Source: Poecilobothrus nobilitatus (lineage: Eukaryota; Arthropoda; Insecta; Diptera; Dolichopodidae). Taken from it: a stretch of DNA of 64,000 bases. The DNA lies in assembly GCA_947095535.1 (NCBI GenBank), contig OX352773.1, positions 209,642,093-209,706,092 of the forward strand, written 5' to 3'. Position 1 is the stretch's first letter; every line of letters begins with the position of its first letter. A program made the translations under genes and the position numbers. The notes beneath the pieces are model-generated. The model saw only the letters and a list, made by a program, of their open reading frames with translations, did no database searches and was not told where the DNA came from. Positions 35,792-48,127 of this stretch are shown here, in pieces.

Positions 35792-37053
35792 AGGCAAGAC
35801 AACATGGTGTTGGTTACTATGCTTTTTCAACGGATGATGAAGAGCGTGCACGTCAATTAAAAGAATTATATGAATTACGTGCAGAGACTTTAGAAGAACA
35901 GAAAAAACGTGAAGCTGAAAATCAACAAAGGGATATAATTTTAGCTGAACGTGTTAGAGCTGCTGAGAATAGATTAAGAGCTCGCCAAGGATTACCACCG
36001 CTCGAAGGTATCGTAATATACATAATTTATTTTTATTGTATTTATTATATTGTAAATAATATAATTTTTTTTTTAATGTTGTTTCTTGATAATGATTGAC
36101 CAACACTGATCATCTACTGAATTATAAAAGATGATCCAGCTCCACAAGAAAAAAAACCATTAACAAAAGAAGAAAGAAAACATCAACGCCAAGAAGAGAA
36201 ATTAAAACAACGTTTAGAAAAAAAAGAAAAAGTCAAAGAAGAAAAACGTAAAAATCATATTAGACCATGGGATAAACAAAAAATTGGACAAAAATTTAAG
36301 AAAAAACAAAAATCTTCCGATGATTATGATTCCGGTTCAAATGACTCAAATTCGGAAAATGATGGTGAATGGCAATATAGACCAAAACGTGAACCAATGT
36401 CACAAGAACAATGGAATGAAAAACAACGTAGTACTAGAAATCCAGATTTTGCACCACCTACACAGTCTACACAATCTACACAGTCTGCACAGCCTACACA
36501 GTCTGCTCAATCAACTCAGTCTACATCGTCTTCATCAACTGTACCATCTTTTCCTATTTCACATAATTCACATAATGAAAATGATCAACCATCAACAAGT
36601 TATGAAGATTATGATACATTAAATGCAAATCCATTTTTTTTTACAACAAAAAAACGTCCTTTTCAAAAGAAATTATTTACAAGGAAAAATTACATTGCAA
36701 CGGATAAAGAACCAAATAATCAGAGTGAAAAACAATTTGACAAAGAAAGCATTTCAAATGAACAAAATACATATCAAAATTATGATGATGATATAAGACC
36801 ACCAGGTGTATTTAGTGATAATGAAGATGATTATGAACCAGAAATAAAACAGAATAAAAAAACTGGTGTAGAAATTCCACCACCTCCAACATTTGAATAT
36901 TATGGTCCAACAAGTACTAAAGCAAGATCTGTTCCAATTAAAAAACCTGATATTGAATCGTCAATTGAAGCTGGTTTAAAATTTTTACGAAATCAATCGG
37001 ATAAAGGAATGTTTCCAACAAAATACAATTATTCAAGTACAGCTGACAATTAA
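35792..37053 (+). CDS. CCDC174: CCDC174-like coiled-coil protein, 3' two exons (partial)
   Basis: Two exons, 35792-36007 and 36131-37053 (stop TAA at 37051), encode about 379 C-terminal residues. The first exon reads EARQHGVGYYAFSTDDEE, the CCDC174 signature, then a Lys/Glu/Arg-rich coiled coil through about LRARQGLPPLE. The second exon continues the charged helix (KEERKHQRQEEKLKQR), then HIRPWDKQKIG, a basic stretch at about 36287-36312 that may be a nuclear signal, and RNPDFAPP, also conserved in the family. A Thr/Gln/Ser-rich repeat, acidic patches and a conserved-looking end (EYYGPTSTK, IESSIEAGLKFLRNQ) follow. Human CCDC174 is 467 residues, a nuclear protein reported to interact with the exon-junction factor EIF4A3; the role here is inferred by homology. 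The first codon is split: acceptor AG at 35790-35791 leaves AG of a Glu or Lys codon. The roughly 230 N-terminal residues lie on upstream exons that I could not find. Confidence 0.88.
36008..36130 (+). other. CCDC174 intron, 123 bp
   Basis: The donor is GAAG|GTATCG and the acceptor is TTATAAAAG|ATGATC. Splicing joins G to AT, making an Asp codon and keeping the frame (PLE-D-DPAPQEKK). Without splicing the frame runs into TGA within the intron. A strong pyrimidine tract next to the acceptor is lacking, but a long T-run lies at 36065-36074. Confidence 0.85.
36457..36545 (+). repeat. In-frame Thr/Gln/Ser codon repeat in CCDC174
   Basis: Repeated triplets ACA-CAG-TCT with CAA, GCA and TCA variants encode a run of TQS/AQS tripeptides, about nine units, followed by a Ser stretch. 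Human CCDC174 has no comparable run at this place as far as I recall, so it is probably a lineage-specific low-complexity expansion in a disordered linker. Confidence 0.8.
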
Positions 37054-37145
37054 TATTTTATTTTTTTTTTATGTTAATTTTTAATTAATTTAAAAGCTTT
37101 TTTATAAATCTGAGAAAAAACAAATCAGAAATTGTAATAAGCAAA

Positions 37146-37155
37146 AATAAATAAA
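37146..37155 (+). terminator. Overlapping AATAAA polyadenylation signals of CCDC174
   Basis: AATAAATAAA gives two overlapping AATAAA hexamers about 95 bp after the stop codon, a usual distance for a short insect 3' UTR. Cleavage would be expected near 37165-37185. In DNA this AT-rich the motif is also common by chance. Confidence 0.55.
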
Positions 37156-40100
37156 TTCAATTATAATTGTAAATAACTGACATTATATATAGTTTTTCTA
37201 AAAAGCATTTACTTTTTACAATTTTTTAAAATGTTTAAGATTCTAAGATTATTTGAGAATTGAATAAGATCTATAACTATAAAGAATTTTCCTATTTAAA
37301 TGAGATTATAGTAAAATTACTACATCCATAACAACTCATTTTTTAAATAAATTATAGTATTAAAGAAGTGTTGCAAGGAACAATATATAATGCCAAATAA
37401 GCTGGAAACTAGCTAACAATGAAACAGTTTAATGCCTTCAGTTTAACAAATTTAAAAAAACACTAAAATCAAACACATTATGATACATGACGATGTCAAC
37501 GAATTAAGATTTAAGTTTCCTTAAGTTGAATTTTGGCTATTTGAATTTTTTAACCAGATGGGCAAAAAAAATATATACTAATTTCTAAACCTAAGTCAAG
37601 ATGTTTCTTTTGTAGTTAAGAAAAAAATTAATGCCCTTATTATTTCAAGATAAATCATAGTAGACTTAAAGTAATCAAAACGGAAGTACTAAACAAGAAG
37701 TTTTTATTAATGTATCATCGTATCTGATGTTCTTCCTTATATTTTTTCAAATTCTATAGATACAAGTTGTATTTTTTTGTTTTTCAGGAAATTCATTGGC
37801 CATATTATTTGTAAAAGTCTCTTAAATTAAAACGTTATGATTTTTAGAATTTAACACCTGTCAATTTAATTTAAAGAAGATAAAGAAGAGAAAAGATTTT
37901 AAAAAGCTTATTAGAAGATTTTTTAGGAAAAATGAAAAGTAAAAACTTAAGGAAACAAAAAAACAAATAAGATATTCGGATTAAGAGATATACAAAGAAA
38001 AAAGAAAATTATTTAAAAAAAAAAAAGATATTAAAAAATAAGAAAAAAATTAATTTGAGATGAGAAAAACTTGTACTACCTTTTAAAATATACTTAAAAA
38101 TCTAATGTGCAATTTCCAACTGAAAATAATTTGTTGAAATTCGACAGTTCCTCTGTATATAGAGAGTTATAGCGTTAGTAAATTATTTTAGAATATATTA
38201 AATATATACTTTTTACAGTTTTTAAAATTTTAAACTTTAACTTAAACTAAAGATTATGGAATTAAAAAGACGTAAACTGGGTCGTTAAAAGGTTATTTAT
38301 GAAATAAAAAAAAAATTTTTTAAAAATATGATTTTATATGAATTTACATAAAATTGTACTAAAAGAAATTTATTTAAAAGTAGACTGTTAAGTTTATTTT
38401 TTTGAAACTGCTTTATTCTAAGGATTATTTTTTGTTTAATATTATTGATCAATAGAGAGGTAGGGAGATAATAAAGTGGTTCCAAAATGAAATTTTGAAT
38501 AAAATTTGAAAAATTACCGTATTGCTCGGATCAATCAATATTGTACTGTTAATATAAATATAATCGAAAGATTCTTACTTATTATATATTATTTTTTATG
38601 TGAAAATCTAAAAAAAAAAAATTTATAGTCAAATCTAGCCAAAATTAAAATAGACAGCATGTAAAATTTATACAGTACAGAAAGTGATAAAATTTTCAAG
38701 TTTCGGAATATTTTTGACATTTCTTTGTTAGGCACTAGTTATAACGATATGTCAAATCCATGCCCAAAATTTTTTCTTTTAATTGTTTTGTATCGTAAGC
38801 AAAAAATATTTTAGTGCAAGATTACATTTTATGATTAAAAATTTTTTAACAAAATTTTTCAAACAAAATTTTAGTTATAAATTTTAGATTTTTAGATAAA
38901 AATAGAAATATATATAGAAAATAAATTTTATTATTTTACTGGCAGATCAAAATTTTTACGTATCACAATCAAATTGGTTTTATATTTAATAATGTCCTAC
39001 ATCAACTTTTGTTTTTGTGGGACATAATCACTTTTTTTGGGAAAAAAGTAGCTTTTGCGTTTCTATCGCGGAATCAAAAAAAGTCATTAACATATTAAAA
39101 GAAAACTAGTGGCACACCCTTAAATTTATATACGTACATATGTATTTATTTCGAAATCATTTCCTTAGCATTTCAAAATGTCAGTTAATTTTCAAATTGC
39201 AGAAATTTTGAAATTTCGTTAGTTTGAAAGATATTAGTAGCGACTTATCTCTTATATCTCTTACTTGAACTGTTAAGATGAACTGTAAAAATGATGAAAT
39301 GATAAATGTAAAATCTGACAACCTAAATTTAGGTACCATTTTTCATTGGTTATAAGCTAATTTGTATACCACTAATGGAAAAGCATGAAAATAAAACAGA
39401 TAAATATGAATAAAAATCAATTAAAAATCTATTTATTATAATCAAAAAATGTTATCGTAAATTAATCAAACTATTGCGCTATTTAAGTTTTAAATAAAAA
39501 TTGTATTCATTATGAATAAATTTTCTTAAAATTCATTTTTCTTAAAAGTAACATTATTATCTGTTCAATCAGAAATATTGGAATTCGGTAAAATGCTGAT
39601 ATAACTAAAAGTTAAAATAAATCAAAATCAATTTTGGATTAAACAATTTTCAAAATTCAAAATCCTTTTTATAGGATTTTATTTTTTATATTATTAAGAT
39701 ATTTATAAATTTATTAAATAATAATGCATTTAGATCTATCTAATCTAATATATTCACAAATGAAATCTATATCAGTTAAATGTTAAAAGTATGTTGTATA
39801 TTATATTCAATATATTCAATATTCGTATGTCAATATGTCATATTCTGATTAATTTTCTTTTCAAATTTTTATTATTGTGCATAACAAAATATTCTTAAAG
39901 AAACGATTCTTTATAAATAATAATAACAATAACAATAACAACATAACCTACTAATTATCTTTATATTGAAATATTTCATAAAATTTAAGTTCTCATATAT
40001 CTTATATTTTTGTATATAAATGTTTTGTATGCGTAAGTCTAAAATTATGAAACAATTAATTTGATTGCTTTACTAAAAATATAGGGTGTATTTGATAGGT

Positions 40101-42623
40101 AAACAATAAATTAAATAATAACAATAGTTATATTGACCTAAATTAAAAGGAATCAATTATTTATATAAAATCATCTTATATTTACTTTTGGGAATCCTTT
40201 CTCTTAAAGGGTTATTTTAAAAATTTTTTTTTGTAGATTATTCATTGCATAGAAGTTAAAGCTGCCTTTCTGTTTGGGTAAAAAACAAACAAAAAAATAT
40301 GAAGCTTTTGAATAATATTATATTATAAAGTTTTGAAATTGAATTTTGAATGGCCAGTCTTGATTTGACTGTATTTTTTGCTATATTGCATATTTATAGG
40401 ATGAGATTTGAAAAACTTATTTTCAAATACATATACTTAATTGAATAAATTGTTATCTTTAAGTAATTCTGATTACGCTTAAAAGGTAACCTTTTGTTTT
40501 GAAAGTATTAATAAACAAATATTTATTTTGCAGATTGCGTGTACTAACAAGATATCTAAAAACGTCTGCTTCGCAAAATGATTTGCTTTTAGTTTCGTAT
40601 ATCCTTTTTTTTCATTTATATGAAAGGTATCACAAGTCAGAATGTATGTATGTATGAATCATATAAAAGCTATTTAAGAATATTGGATTGACTGACTGCA
40701 AGAATAATAATAACAAAAAGAAAAGAAAAATAAAACTACAATCGTTTTATCATTAGACCTTTTACCAAAATCAAAAACAAAAAAAAAAGGATCTATATTT
40801 TTATTTTTAAATTTTTCTTTGTTATGTTGTATAATAATTAAATGCGTTTGTGTGCGTGTTTGTACATATGATTAAGAATCTGTAAAAAAATATTATAGAA
40901 AAGGATACGAAAATATTGTAGCACAAAAAAAAAGAAAAATCCTAGAAAAATTCCTATCTGAATTTTTTATCAGATTAAAAAAATATTTAATGAGATATTT
41001 ATTTTTTGCTCTTATAAGTAAACCTTCTATTTCTTTCTCTTTTTTACTTATTTCTATGTAATATTTATGTTGCTTTTTTGGGTAAATATCTATAAAATAA
41101 TTTCTTAAATAAAAGTTGTAAGTATGTTAATATATTTGTAAGTGTTTGTAAATGTTTATATTTATGTATATTTAATATTATGATCCTTCAATATTATACT
41201 TTAAGTATTAACAATATTATGTGGTTTATAATATCCTTTAACAATCTAGATTAGAGTGTATTATAAGGGGTAAACAGAATAAAATAAAATATAATATAAA
41301 ATAACAAAAAAAAAAACAAAAAAAAAAAATGAATAAAATTATAATAAATTACGAAATATTGGTTGACCACTAAATACAAACGTATATGTGTATATGTTTG
41401 TTATTTAAATAGTAAAGTTATGGTCTAGTGTAGTAGATGCGTTACATTAGTATGTTATTTACTAATTATTATGAGGTTGCAAAATTTATTCCTAGGAAAG
41501 CTTATGTTTAATTTTTTAGCTTATTTCTAAAGATTCGTTAGGTATTAGTCTATAGTGAAAGTGTATTTTAAAACTTTAATTAATGAGGTTATATTATATG
41601 AAAGAGAAGAAGAATACCTTTTTAATCAAATCTTCCAAATAGACGATTTACAAAAAAAAAAAAAAAAAAACATAAAAACGGTTAATTTTCTTTGATGCAT
41701 ACCATATAAAATTTTTAGGAAAACTATTCAGAAATAAACTGTATCGATCTTTTTGTTTAAGAACTAGAACGTATAATCTATTCCAAGGAAAATAATCTTT
41801 TTTTCAATTGAAATTTTCCATTCCAATTGAAAAATTCCAAAAAAATAATGAAAAATAAGTCATTTAATATTTATGCCAATACTGTACTTAAGTAATGTAA
41901 ACAGGAAATTTTTAAAATTGTTGGTTTATTATCTCTTATATCCACATTTAAATAGGTAGAAGGAAAAAATAGAAAAAAAACATTTAGGAAAATAGTAATG
42001 GAATGAAGAAAATTATTAAGAAGTATATTATTAATGCTTAATATAATTTTAATTTTCAATTCAAAGATTATCTCTATATATTCTCTTAATATATAATTTT
42101 TGTATTTATGTCGGTAAATTTTTTTTCTATATGATAAATATTTAATTGAATTTATAATCAATAGAATAATAATAAATATATTTAATTTATGAGCTATTAA
42201 CACGCTTATTATTACTATGCAAATTACAAAAATTTGAAATTCTAATTAGATATTTTTTTTTTGTAAAGTAATAAAGTAGGAAAAAGTAATTCAAAATTTT
42301 TTGAAATTTTAGTACATAATTTATAAGAAAATTATTGTCTTAATGTATAGGAATATAATTTTAATATATTTTACTCTTTTAAGAAGGAATTATCTAGTAT
42401 CTGGTATCGTTTTTTACCTATATAGCTACCATTATTAATGTATCAATTTCTTTATCGTTTTTGATATAATTAATTCTAACCGAATTAAATTTTAACGAAA
42501 TATTTTGAACTTTCACAATTATTTTTTTTTTTCTGTTTTAAAAAATTGAATTCATTCAGATTATATCAAAAAAATCTTTAAATTTTAAACATATTTTCAG
42601 GCTTTTTATTAACTCTAATTTAA
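37156..42623. other. AT-rich DNA, no supported gene
   Basis: No coding exon, RNA gene or repeat family was recognised in this 5.4-kb stretch after CCDC174. A 110-codon minus-strand frame at 41871-42203 is dominated by Ile, Leu, Asn and Lys, has no motif and looks like a chance frame. Confidence 0.5.
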
Positions 42624-44044
42624 AACAAGTAAATGTAACAGTAAGTCGATGCAACCGAATTATTAATACCCTACACCTGAATAATTCGAATTAAATTAAA
42701 AATCCATAAGTGTTTTTGGCAGCTGCTTGAACTTCTTCCCTTTTCTGTCTTATTCAACTCGAATTTCAAGAACGTAAAAGAGGCATCCGCTTGGGATATG
42801 CTTGACACCCTTGTATAAAATTTTAAGTTTCTATCTTAATTATTTTCGAAGATTGGTAGTCCTTGGGAGGTTTGTGTCAGCTACCCGAATTGCCACTCCA
42901 ATTCATCGAATCCATCTCAGGAACATAAAGAAAACTTGCCAGAACACCATTCTATTAAATTTAAAGGTTCTACTTTTGTTGGTTTTGGAGATATGCTGGT
43001 TGCTCTTGTGCTCGTCCGGAAGTTTCCGAAATACGAACCCATGGTTCAAATTCTTTCAAATGTCAGTTTCCAATTTTACAGAAAAGGAAACATAACAGAA
43101 CACCTTTGTACTAAAAATAAAAGTTCTATCTTTGTTGGTTGTGGAGATATACTCGTTTGCTGTGGGGCTCGTCCGGAAGCTTCCAAGATTTGAACCCATG
43201 GACCAAATTCTCACAAATTTCAGAAACATAAATCAAACATGAAGGAACACCATTCTGCCTAATTTAAAGGTTATATCTTTGTTGCATTTGGAGATAATAT
43301 CATTTGCTCTGAGGCTCGTTCGGAAGCTTTCAAAATCCAAACCCAAGGACCAAATCCTCTCAAATTTCAGAGGCCTAAATCATACATGAAAGAACACCAT
43401 TCTGCCAAAAGTAAAGGTTATATCTTTATTGGTTTTGGAGATAATCTCATTTGCTCTGGGGTTCGTTCGGAAGCTTCCAAAACCAAACCCATGGACCAAA
43501 TCCTCTTAAATTTCAGAGACATAAATCGAACGGGAAGGGACATCATTGTACAAAATTTAAAGGTTCTATCTTTGTTGGTTTTGGAGATAATCTCATTTGC
43601 TCTGGTGCTCGTTCGGAAGCTTCCAAAACCCAAACCCATAGACCAAATCCTCTTAAATTTCAGAGACATAAATCGAACGGGAAGAAACATCATTGTACAA
43701 AATTTGAAAGTTCTATCTTTGTTGCTTTTGGAGATAATCTCGTTTGCTCCGGAATCATTCGGAAGCTTCCAGAATCCGAACCCATGGACGGATTTTGTCC
43801 AGATTCGAACTTAGCCTTTCTTTCGTAATTAGTAACCTACTATATAAATTTCATCAAGATAGCATCATTATTTTTTGAGTTATCGTGCGTACGGACGGAC
43901 GGACGGACGGCCATCGCTAAATCGACTCCGGCGGTGATCCTGATTCAGAATATATATACATGTCTATACCTAACTCGCTTCCTTTTGGTGGTTACAAACA
44001 CCATACCAAAGTTAATATACCCTATACTTTAGGTGTAGGGTATA
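42624..44044 (-). mobile_element. Helentron/mini-me-like element, subfamily alpha, longest copy
   Basis: This is the reverse orientation of the 27.3-kb element. The low-coordinate end holds AAACAAGTAAATG, the hairpin AAGTCG-ATGCAAC-CGAATT (now imperfect) and ATACCCTACACC. The high-coordinate end holds the GTCY tract as GTACGGACGGACGGACGG (about 43890-43910), CCTAACTCGCTTCCTTTTGG and the palindrome TATACCC...GGGTATA (44017-44044). The centre is an expanded minisatellite of about 146 bp. Frames of 125-142 codons at 43386-43828 are read through this array and are not genes. Confidence 0.72.
43013..43760. repeat. 146-bp minisatellite, about six units
   Basis: The landmark CGTTCGGAAGCTTCC, with variants, occurs at about 43013, 43170, 43317, 43464, 43610 and 43756, a period of 146-147 bp after a first interval of 157. 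Units are related to the 142-bp units of the 27.3-kb copy (both contain the reverse complement of ATCTTTGTTGGTTTTGGAGA or similar) but differ in length and consensus, so the arrays grew separately. Confidence 0.82.
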
Positions 44045-45970
44045 AAAATGAGCGTTGATTGATGGTAATGTTATTATAGTAAACAAAAAAAAAAAAACAA
44101 AGCTAAATCCAAAATTAAAAAATATTTTTTGTTAAAGTACAACTTGCATTTAATTTATTTTTAATGATCTAAACATAAACATAAATTTAATATTTCAACC
44201 TATAGTTATAATATAGTATCTAACAAATTTCATATAGTGTTATATCTATCTTTTTATGTTAAATTTAAAGAGATGAAAATTATAAATGTATTATAAATAA
44301 TTAAATATTAAACAATTGAATTTTTCTAAGATATTTCAATAAAGCTAAGAAAATCCAAATATGTGAGAAAATTGGAATTATTATTATTTTAGGACTTTTA
44401 CCCTATAAAAGTTAAGATAATTTTAAACATATGAAACTTTATTATGAAATATTATGAAATTTTTGAAAATATTGTTTTATACAGCAAAGAATTTCCGAAA
44501 GATTATCACATATATATCATTTTTGGCTTGTGATAGATATCTTCAAAATTTGTCACTAAATTAAAGTACCATGAATCCCCCAATTCAATGACAAATTTTA
44601 ATGATGTGTATCATAACTCATAAATATAACATAATATGAGTATTAATTTTGGGTTACAAGAAAAAACAGGAATTCAAATATGTTGCAAAAATTTTTTTTT
44701 AATGATATCCTATAATTTAATGGAACAATTCTTCATTTTGGTTTTTAAAAAAAAAAAAAGGACAGATTCTGCCTTCTTTGACAAGATGTTGAAATGATTG
44801 AAGAAGTTATTATTAAAGTTTGTAAAAGATAAAGTCATATTTTTTTTTTAAATAGATAAATTAAATTACAACCTTATCTTTGTAGTGTCTAAAGGGTTGA
44901 AATTTAGCCCCTTTTTTAAATTTAATTTTTGTTTTAAATTATATTTTAAATAAAGTTGTCAAATAAGCAGAATTGTTAACAAGAAAGTCATTGGTCTCTT
45001 TCCACTAAAATTTTCGGTTTAAAAGAAATTTATCGCGATAAATTTTTATTTTTAAACATAACATTAATTGACATTTTCAATAATGGATTATATTTTTTTT
45101 GTTTTTAGAATATCATTTTAAATTTTCTTAATTATCCTTTACATAATTTTTAAAAATTAACTAAAGTCATCTTTAGAATAGCAATATTGGCATATTTAAT
45201 TGTTAAACTGTAATCTGATGAAAAAAAATTTAAATAAATCATAAAAATTCATTTTTAGAAGGGATCATTTAATTGTATAACGAATTATTATCGTATTAAT
45301 CTCGCAAACTTCTTTTAACTTTTAAAGAATGATTTTTATTTTTTCTTAAAGCAATAGATTTCTTTAATTAAAATTTATAGTAGTACTTAAATTGTTTAAA
45401 TCAGTTATTGGGTTAAATTATTTATGGGGAATGAGTTGTATTAATATAAAAAAAATATGCTTTAAAAATCTATTGAAAAAATTAACTCTAAGTCCAACGC
45501 TACTAAACAAAATTTGCGTTGCTCTAATTGGTGTCTTTCGAAACTCCCATCAATAAACTCAACAACAAATATAACAAAACAAAAATAAACTCTCGGAAAA
45601 ACAAAAATAAACTCAAAAGTTATTTAATCAATCTGTAATCAATAATGTTTCTAAAATTATTGTCAAGCCATTTACAATATAGAACACAATATATCCCCCC
45701 AATTATATTCTCCCCCCAATTATTTCTTATGTTTAATATATTCAATTTTTTAAAATTCTCTTAAAAAAGTTATTATAAGTACATTGATTGATTAAAATTT
45801 ATCCTTGGAATTACAAAATAATATTTTGCCAAAGATAATTTTCTTTTTAATTATAATTAAATTCTTTGATTTATTGTAAATAATTATAAAAAAGAAAAGT
45901 TTTAATACATTACTTAAGTTGATTTCAAAATTTCAATAAACAAATAAGCTAATTTAAAATTTTATTGGTT
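44045..45970. other. AT-rich DNA, no supported gene
   Basis: No gene or repeat family recognised. A C-rich doublet (TATCCCCCCAATTATATTC and TCCCCCCAATTATTTC) at about 45691-45726 is a small local duplication. Confidence 0.5.
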
Positions 45971-45982
45971 AACTTAAAAGTA

Positions 45983-46177
45983 TAGGCCTTGGTGGCCTAG
46001 TGGGTAAGAGCATATGAAATACATCATATAAACACAGAGGGAACGTTGGTTGTAGTCCCACACACGTCGTAAAATTCTCCCTGACAGCATTTGCAGCCAC
46101 GCTTGAAAAGAAAAGGCTGTGTAATTTTCTTGTCACATTTATGTGACACGGGAATAAATTAAAAAAAAAAAAAGAAA
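45983..46177 (+). mobile_element. SINE-1 copy with perfect 12-bp target-site duplication
   Basis: The head has a clean A box (TTGGTGGCCTAGTGGGTAAG) and a changed B box (GTTGTAGTCCC). Body segments CACGCTTGAAAAGAAAAGGC and CACATTTATGTGACACGGGA follow, then an A-rich tail. AACTTAAAAGTA is present at 45971-45982 and 46178-46189, framing the element exactly. The minus-strand frame at 45969-46193 merely reads the SINE backwards. Confidence 0.85.
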
Positions 46178-46189
46178 AACTTAAAAGTA

Positions 46190-46869
46190 CCATAACCCAA
46201 TTGTATTATTTACTTTTTTCCGATATAGTCTACTAATCCATATATTCTAAGGATTCTTTTTTTTTGTTAGATATGATGTCGGTCAGAAATTTGATTATTA
46301 ATTTCATATAATTGTCACATATTTATTTGGATTTAACCTAACCGGAGTTGAACCCATGAACTCAAACTTAGTATTTATTTAATTATTTAAAACTATTATT
46401 ACAAAAATTATTTTGACATTGTTAGTACAGCCGTCTGCTGCTAAAGTCATTATGCGCTGATTATTATAAGTTTTTTTAAAATTTAGTTTTAGTTTCAAGC
46501 ATACTTTTAGGAGACTTTATAATGTAAGGAGAAGTTTATAATGTTAGATATTTCTGATTTTAAATTTTGCGAATTGAAACTGTTTCTACTAATTCTTAAT
46601 AAAACTAATCCTCATAAAAATATGATTAAGGAATGATTTATTTTATTACCAAATTCTTGAAATTAATATAGTTACTGCAATAATTAAATGTTTAAAAAAA
46701 CGTTTTGAGCTCTTGAATCGTCAAATCACAGTGTCATGGTTTAAATTTATAAGTTATTAAAAAATGCGAATTAATTAATAAATAAATTATTAATTTTTAA
46801 TTAATTTTAATTTATACACAAACCATCTTAAAATTCCAAGTTTTAGAAAATTTATTAATTCTTTATAAC
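46190..46869. other. AT-rich DNA, no supported gene
   Basis: A B-box-like sequence on the minus strand (GGGTTCAACTCCGG, around 46340-46353) has no tRNA fold around it, so no RNA gene is called. Confidence 0.45.
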
Positions 46870-47062
46870 ATATTAATTATAATTAAAATCATATAGTAAT
46901 AGCTATACAATAAAATAATAACTCATAATTCTTGTATAAGATAATAGATGGCGTAGAAATATAAGAAACATCTCATAATGTTTTACAATAGCTACAGCCG
47001 AGTAATTAACGTCTTGGATGCTCTATGCTTTGTATAGGAGCTGCAAGGAGAAAAAAAAAAAA
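46870..47062 (+). mobile_element. SINE-2 copy, headless
   Basis: Matches the body of the 11085-11480 element in order: CATAATTCTTGTATAAGATA, GATGGCGTAGAAAT, CAGCCGAGTAATTAACG, then TTTGTATAGGAGCTGCAAGG and a run of 12 A. The tRNA-like head and about 60 bp found in the middle of the other copy are missing. The terminal A-run supports a retroposed 3' end. Confidence 0.55.
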
Positions 47063-48127
47063 CCTACATTTATGCAAAATATAACTCTAAATTTTCCTTT
47101 CCATCCTCCATAATTTCTAAATTTCCCCTAAATTCCACCGTCTTATCTATATATCCTTCCTACCGTCTTACCTAAAAATCCAAGGCGTATATATGTAAAT
47201 TAAAATCGAGCTTAAGGACTTTACTTAAGGACTATATTTAAATTAAGTTTTGTTGTAAAGGGGTATTTGACTTTTTTTCGGGAAAAGCAATTCAATTAAT
47301 AACTAAGGTTTACACTTTTATTTTAGCCTTTTGTTATTAAAATTTATCGTATTAGTATTTTGTATTCCAAATGTGGTCTTTACAGAACCCACGAAAACAT
47401 TTCTTACTTATTTTCGATATCCTTTGATAAGAAAAATAAACAAAACTTCTAATTTTTTTACGATGAAATAATTGGATTAATTTGAGAAAAACAATTTTGT
47501 TTTTCTTTTTTATAGAACGTAATCAAAAAAATAAACTTTGAAATTTAAATAATTGGGCACCCAATTTTTTTTTTTTTTTAGTATATCCAAAATTTTATTT
47601 TGAGGTTCAATTGAAATGGTTAAAATTTTTTGCGGTTTTGTTTTGAACAATTAATCGATAAAGTCAAAGGCAGTCAAAAAGTTTTCCTTTAAATGTAAAT
47701 TTAGTAAAAAATCCAAATTATTATAGCACTTAAGGATCTGAAATATTAAAAACAAATTTAAAGGAATGGAATGGAAAATAAAATAATAGGGAAAATGGGT
47801 TCATTGGATGGTGTAGAGCGAATATTTACGATAATAAACCCTAATTCATGTTTGAAGATGTTCAAAAATATTTTTTTGGAGTTTTTTTTTAACATCAATA
47901 ATAGAGTGTACCTTCTATTAATTCTAAAAGATTGTTTATTATGGGTCAGAAATTCCTTTTTTGTAACTTTTTGTTGCTTTTACATTTTGTTTTTTAGAGT
48001 TTTCAATATAAACTTAACTTTTTTTTTAAATTTTATTGGTGTGGTGGTCTTTTAAAGGTTTGAAATTTTCTATTGAGAAAAATAGAGCTCTAGAGGAAAA
48101 GCAGAGCAAAAAATTGATTTTCGTTTT
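47063..48127. other. AT-rich DNA, no supported gene
   Basis: The 94-codon plus-strand frame at 47771-48055 is Phe/Ile/Leu-rich with no recognisable motif and no splice or promoter context. It is not called as a gene. Confidence 0.5.

Noticed and set aside
36284..36622. 112-codon plus-strand frame rich in His, Leu and Ser
   Set aside because: It is an out-of-frame shadow of CCDC174 exon 2 running through the Thr/Gln/Ser codon repeat.
41871..42203. 110-codon minus-strand open frame
   Set aside because: Composition is almost entirely Ile, Leu, Asn, Lys, Phe and Tyr, as expected from AT-rich DNA, with no motif or gene context.
43386..43828. Overlapping open frames of 125 and 142 codons on the plus strand and 91 codons on the minus strand
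   Set aside because: They read through the 146-bp minisatellite of an alpha element. The period is not a multiple of three in a consistent way, the frames overlap on both strands, and no protein domain is visible.
46335..46465. Possible minus-strand tRNA or SINE, from GGGTTCAACTCCGG and GCAGCAGACGGCTGT
   Set aside because: The segments are about 100 bases apart with AT-rich sequence between them and cannot form a tRNA fold; no second copy was seen in the window.
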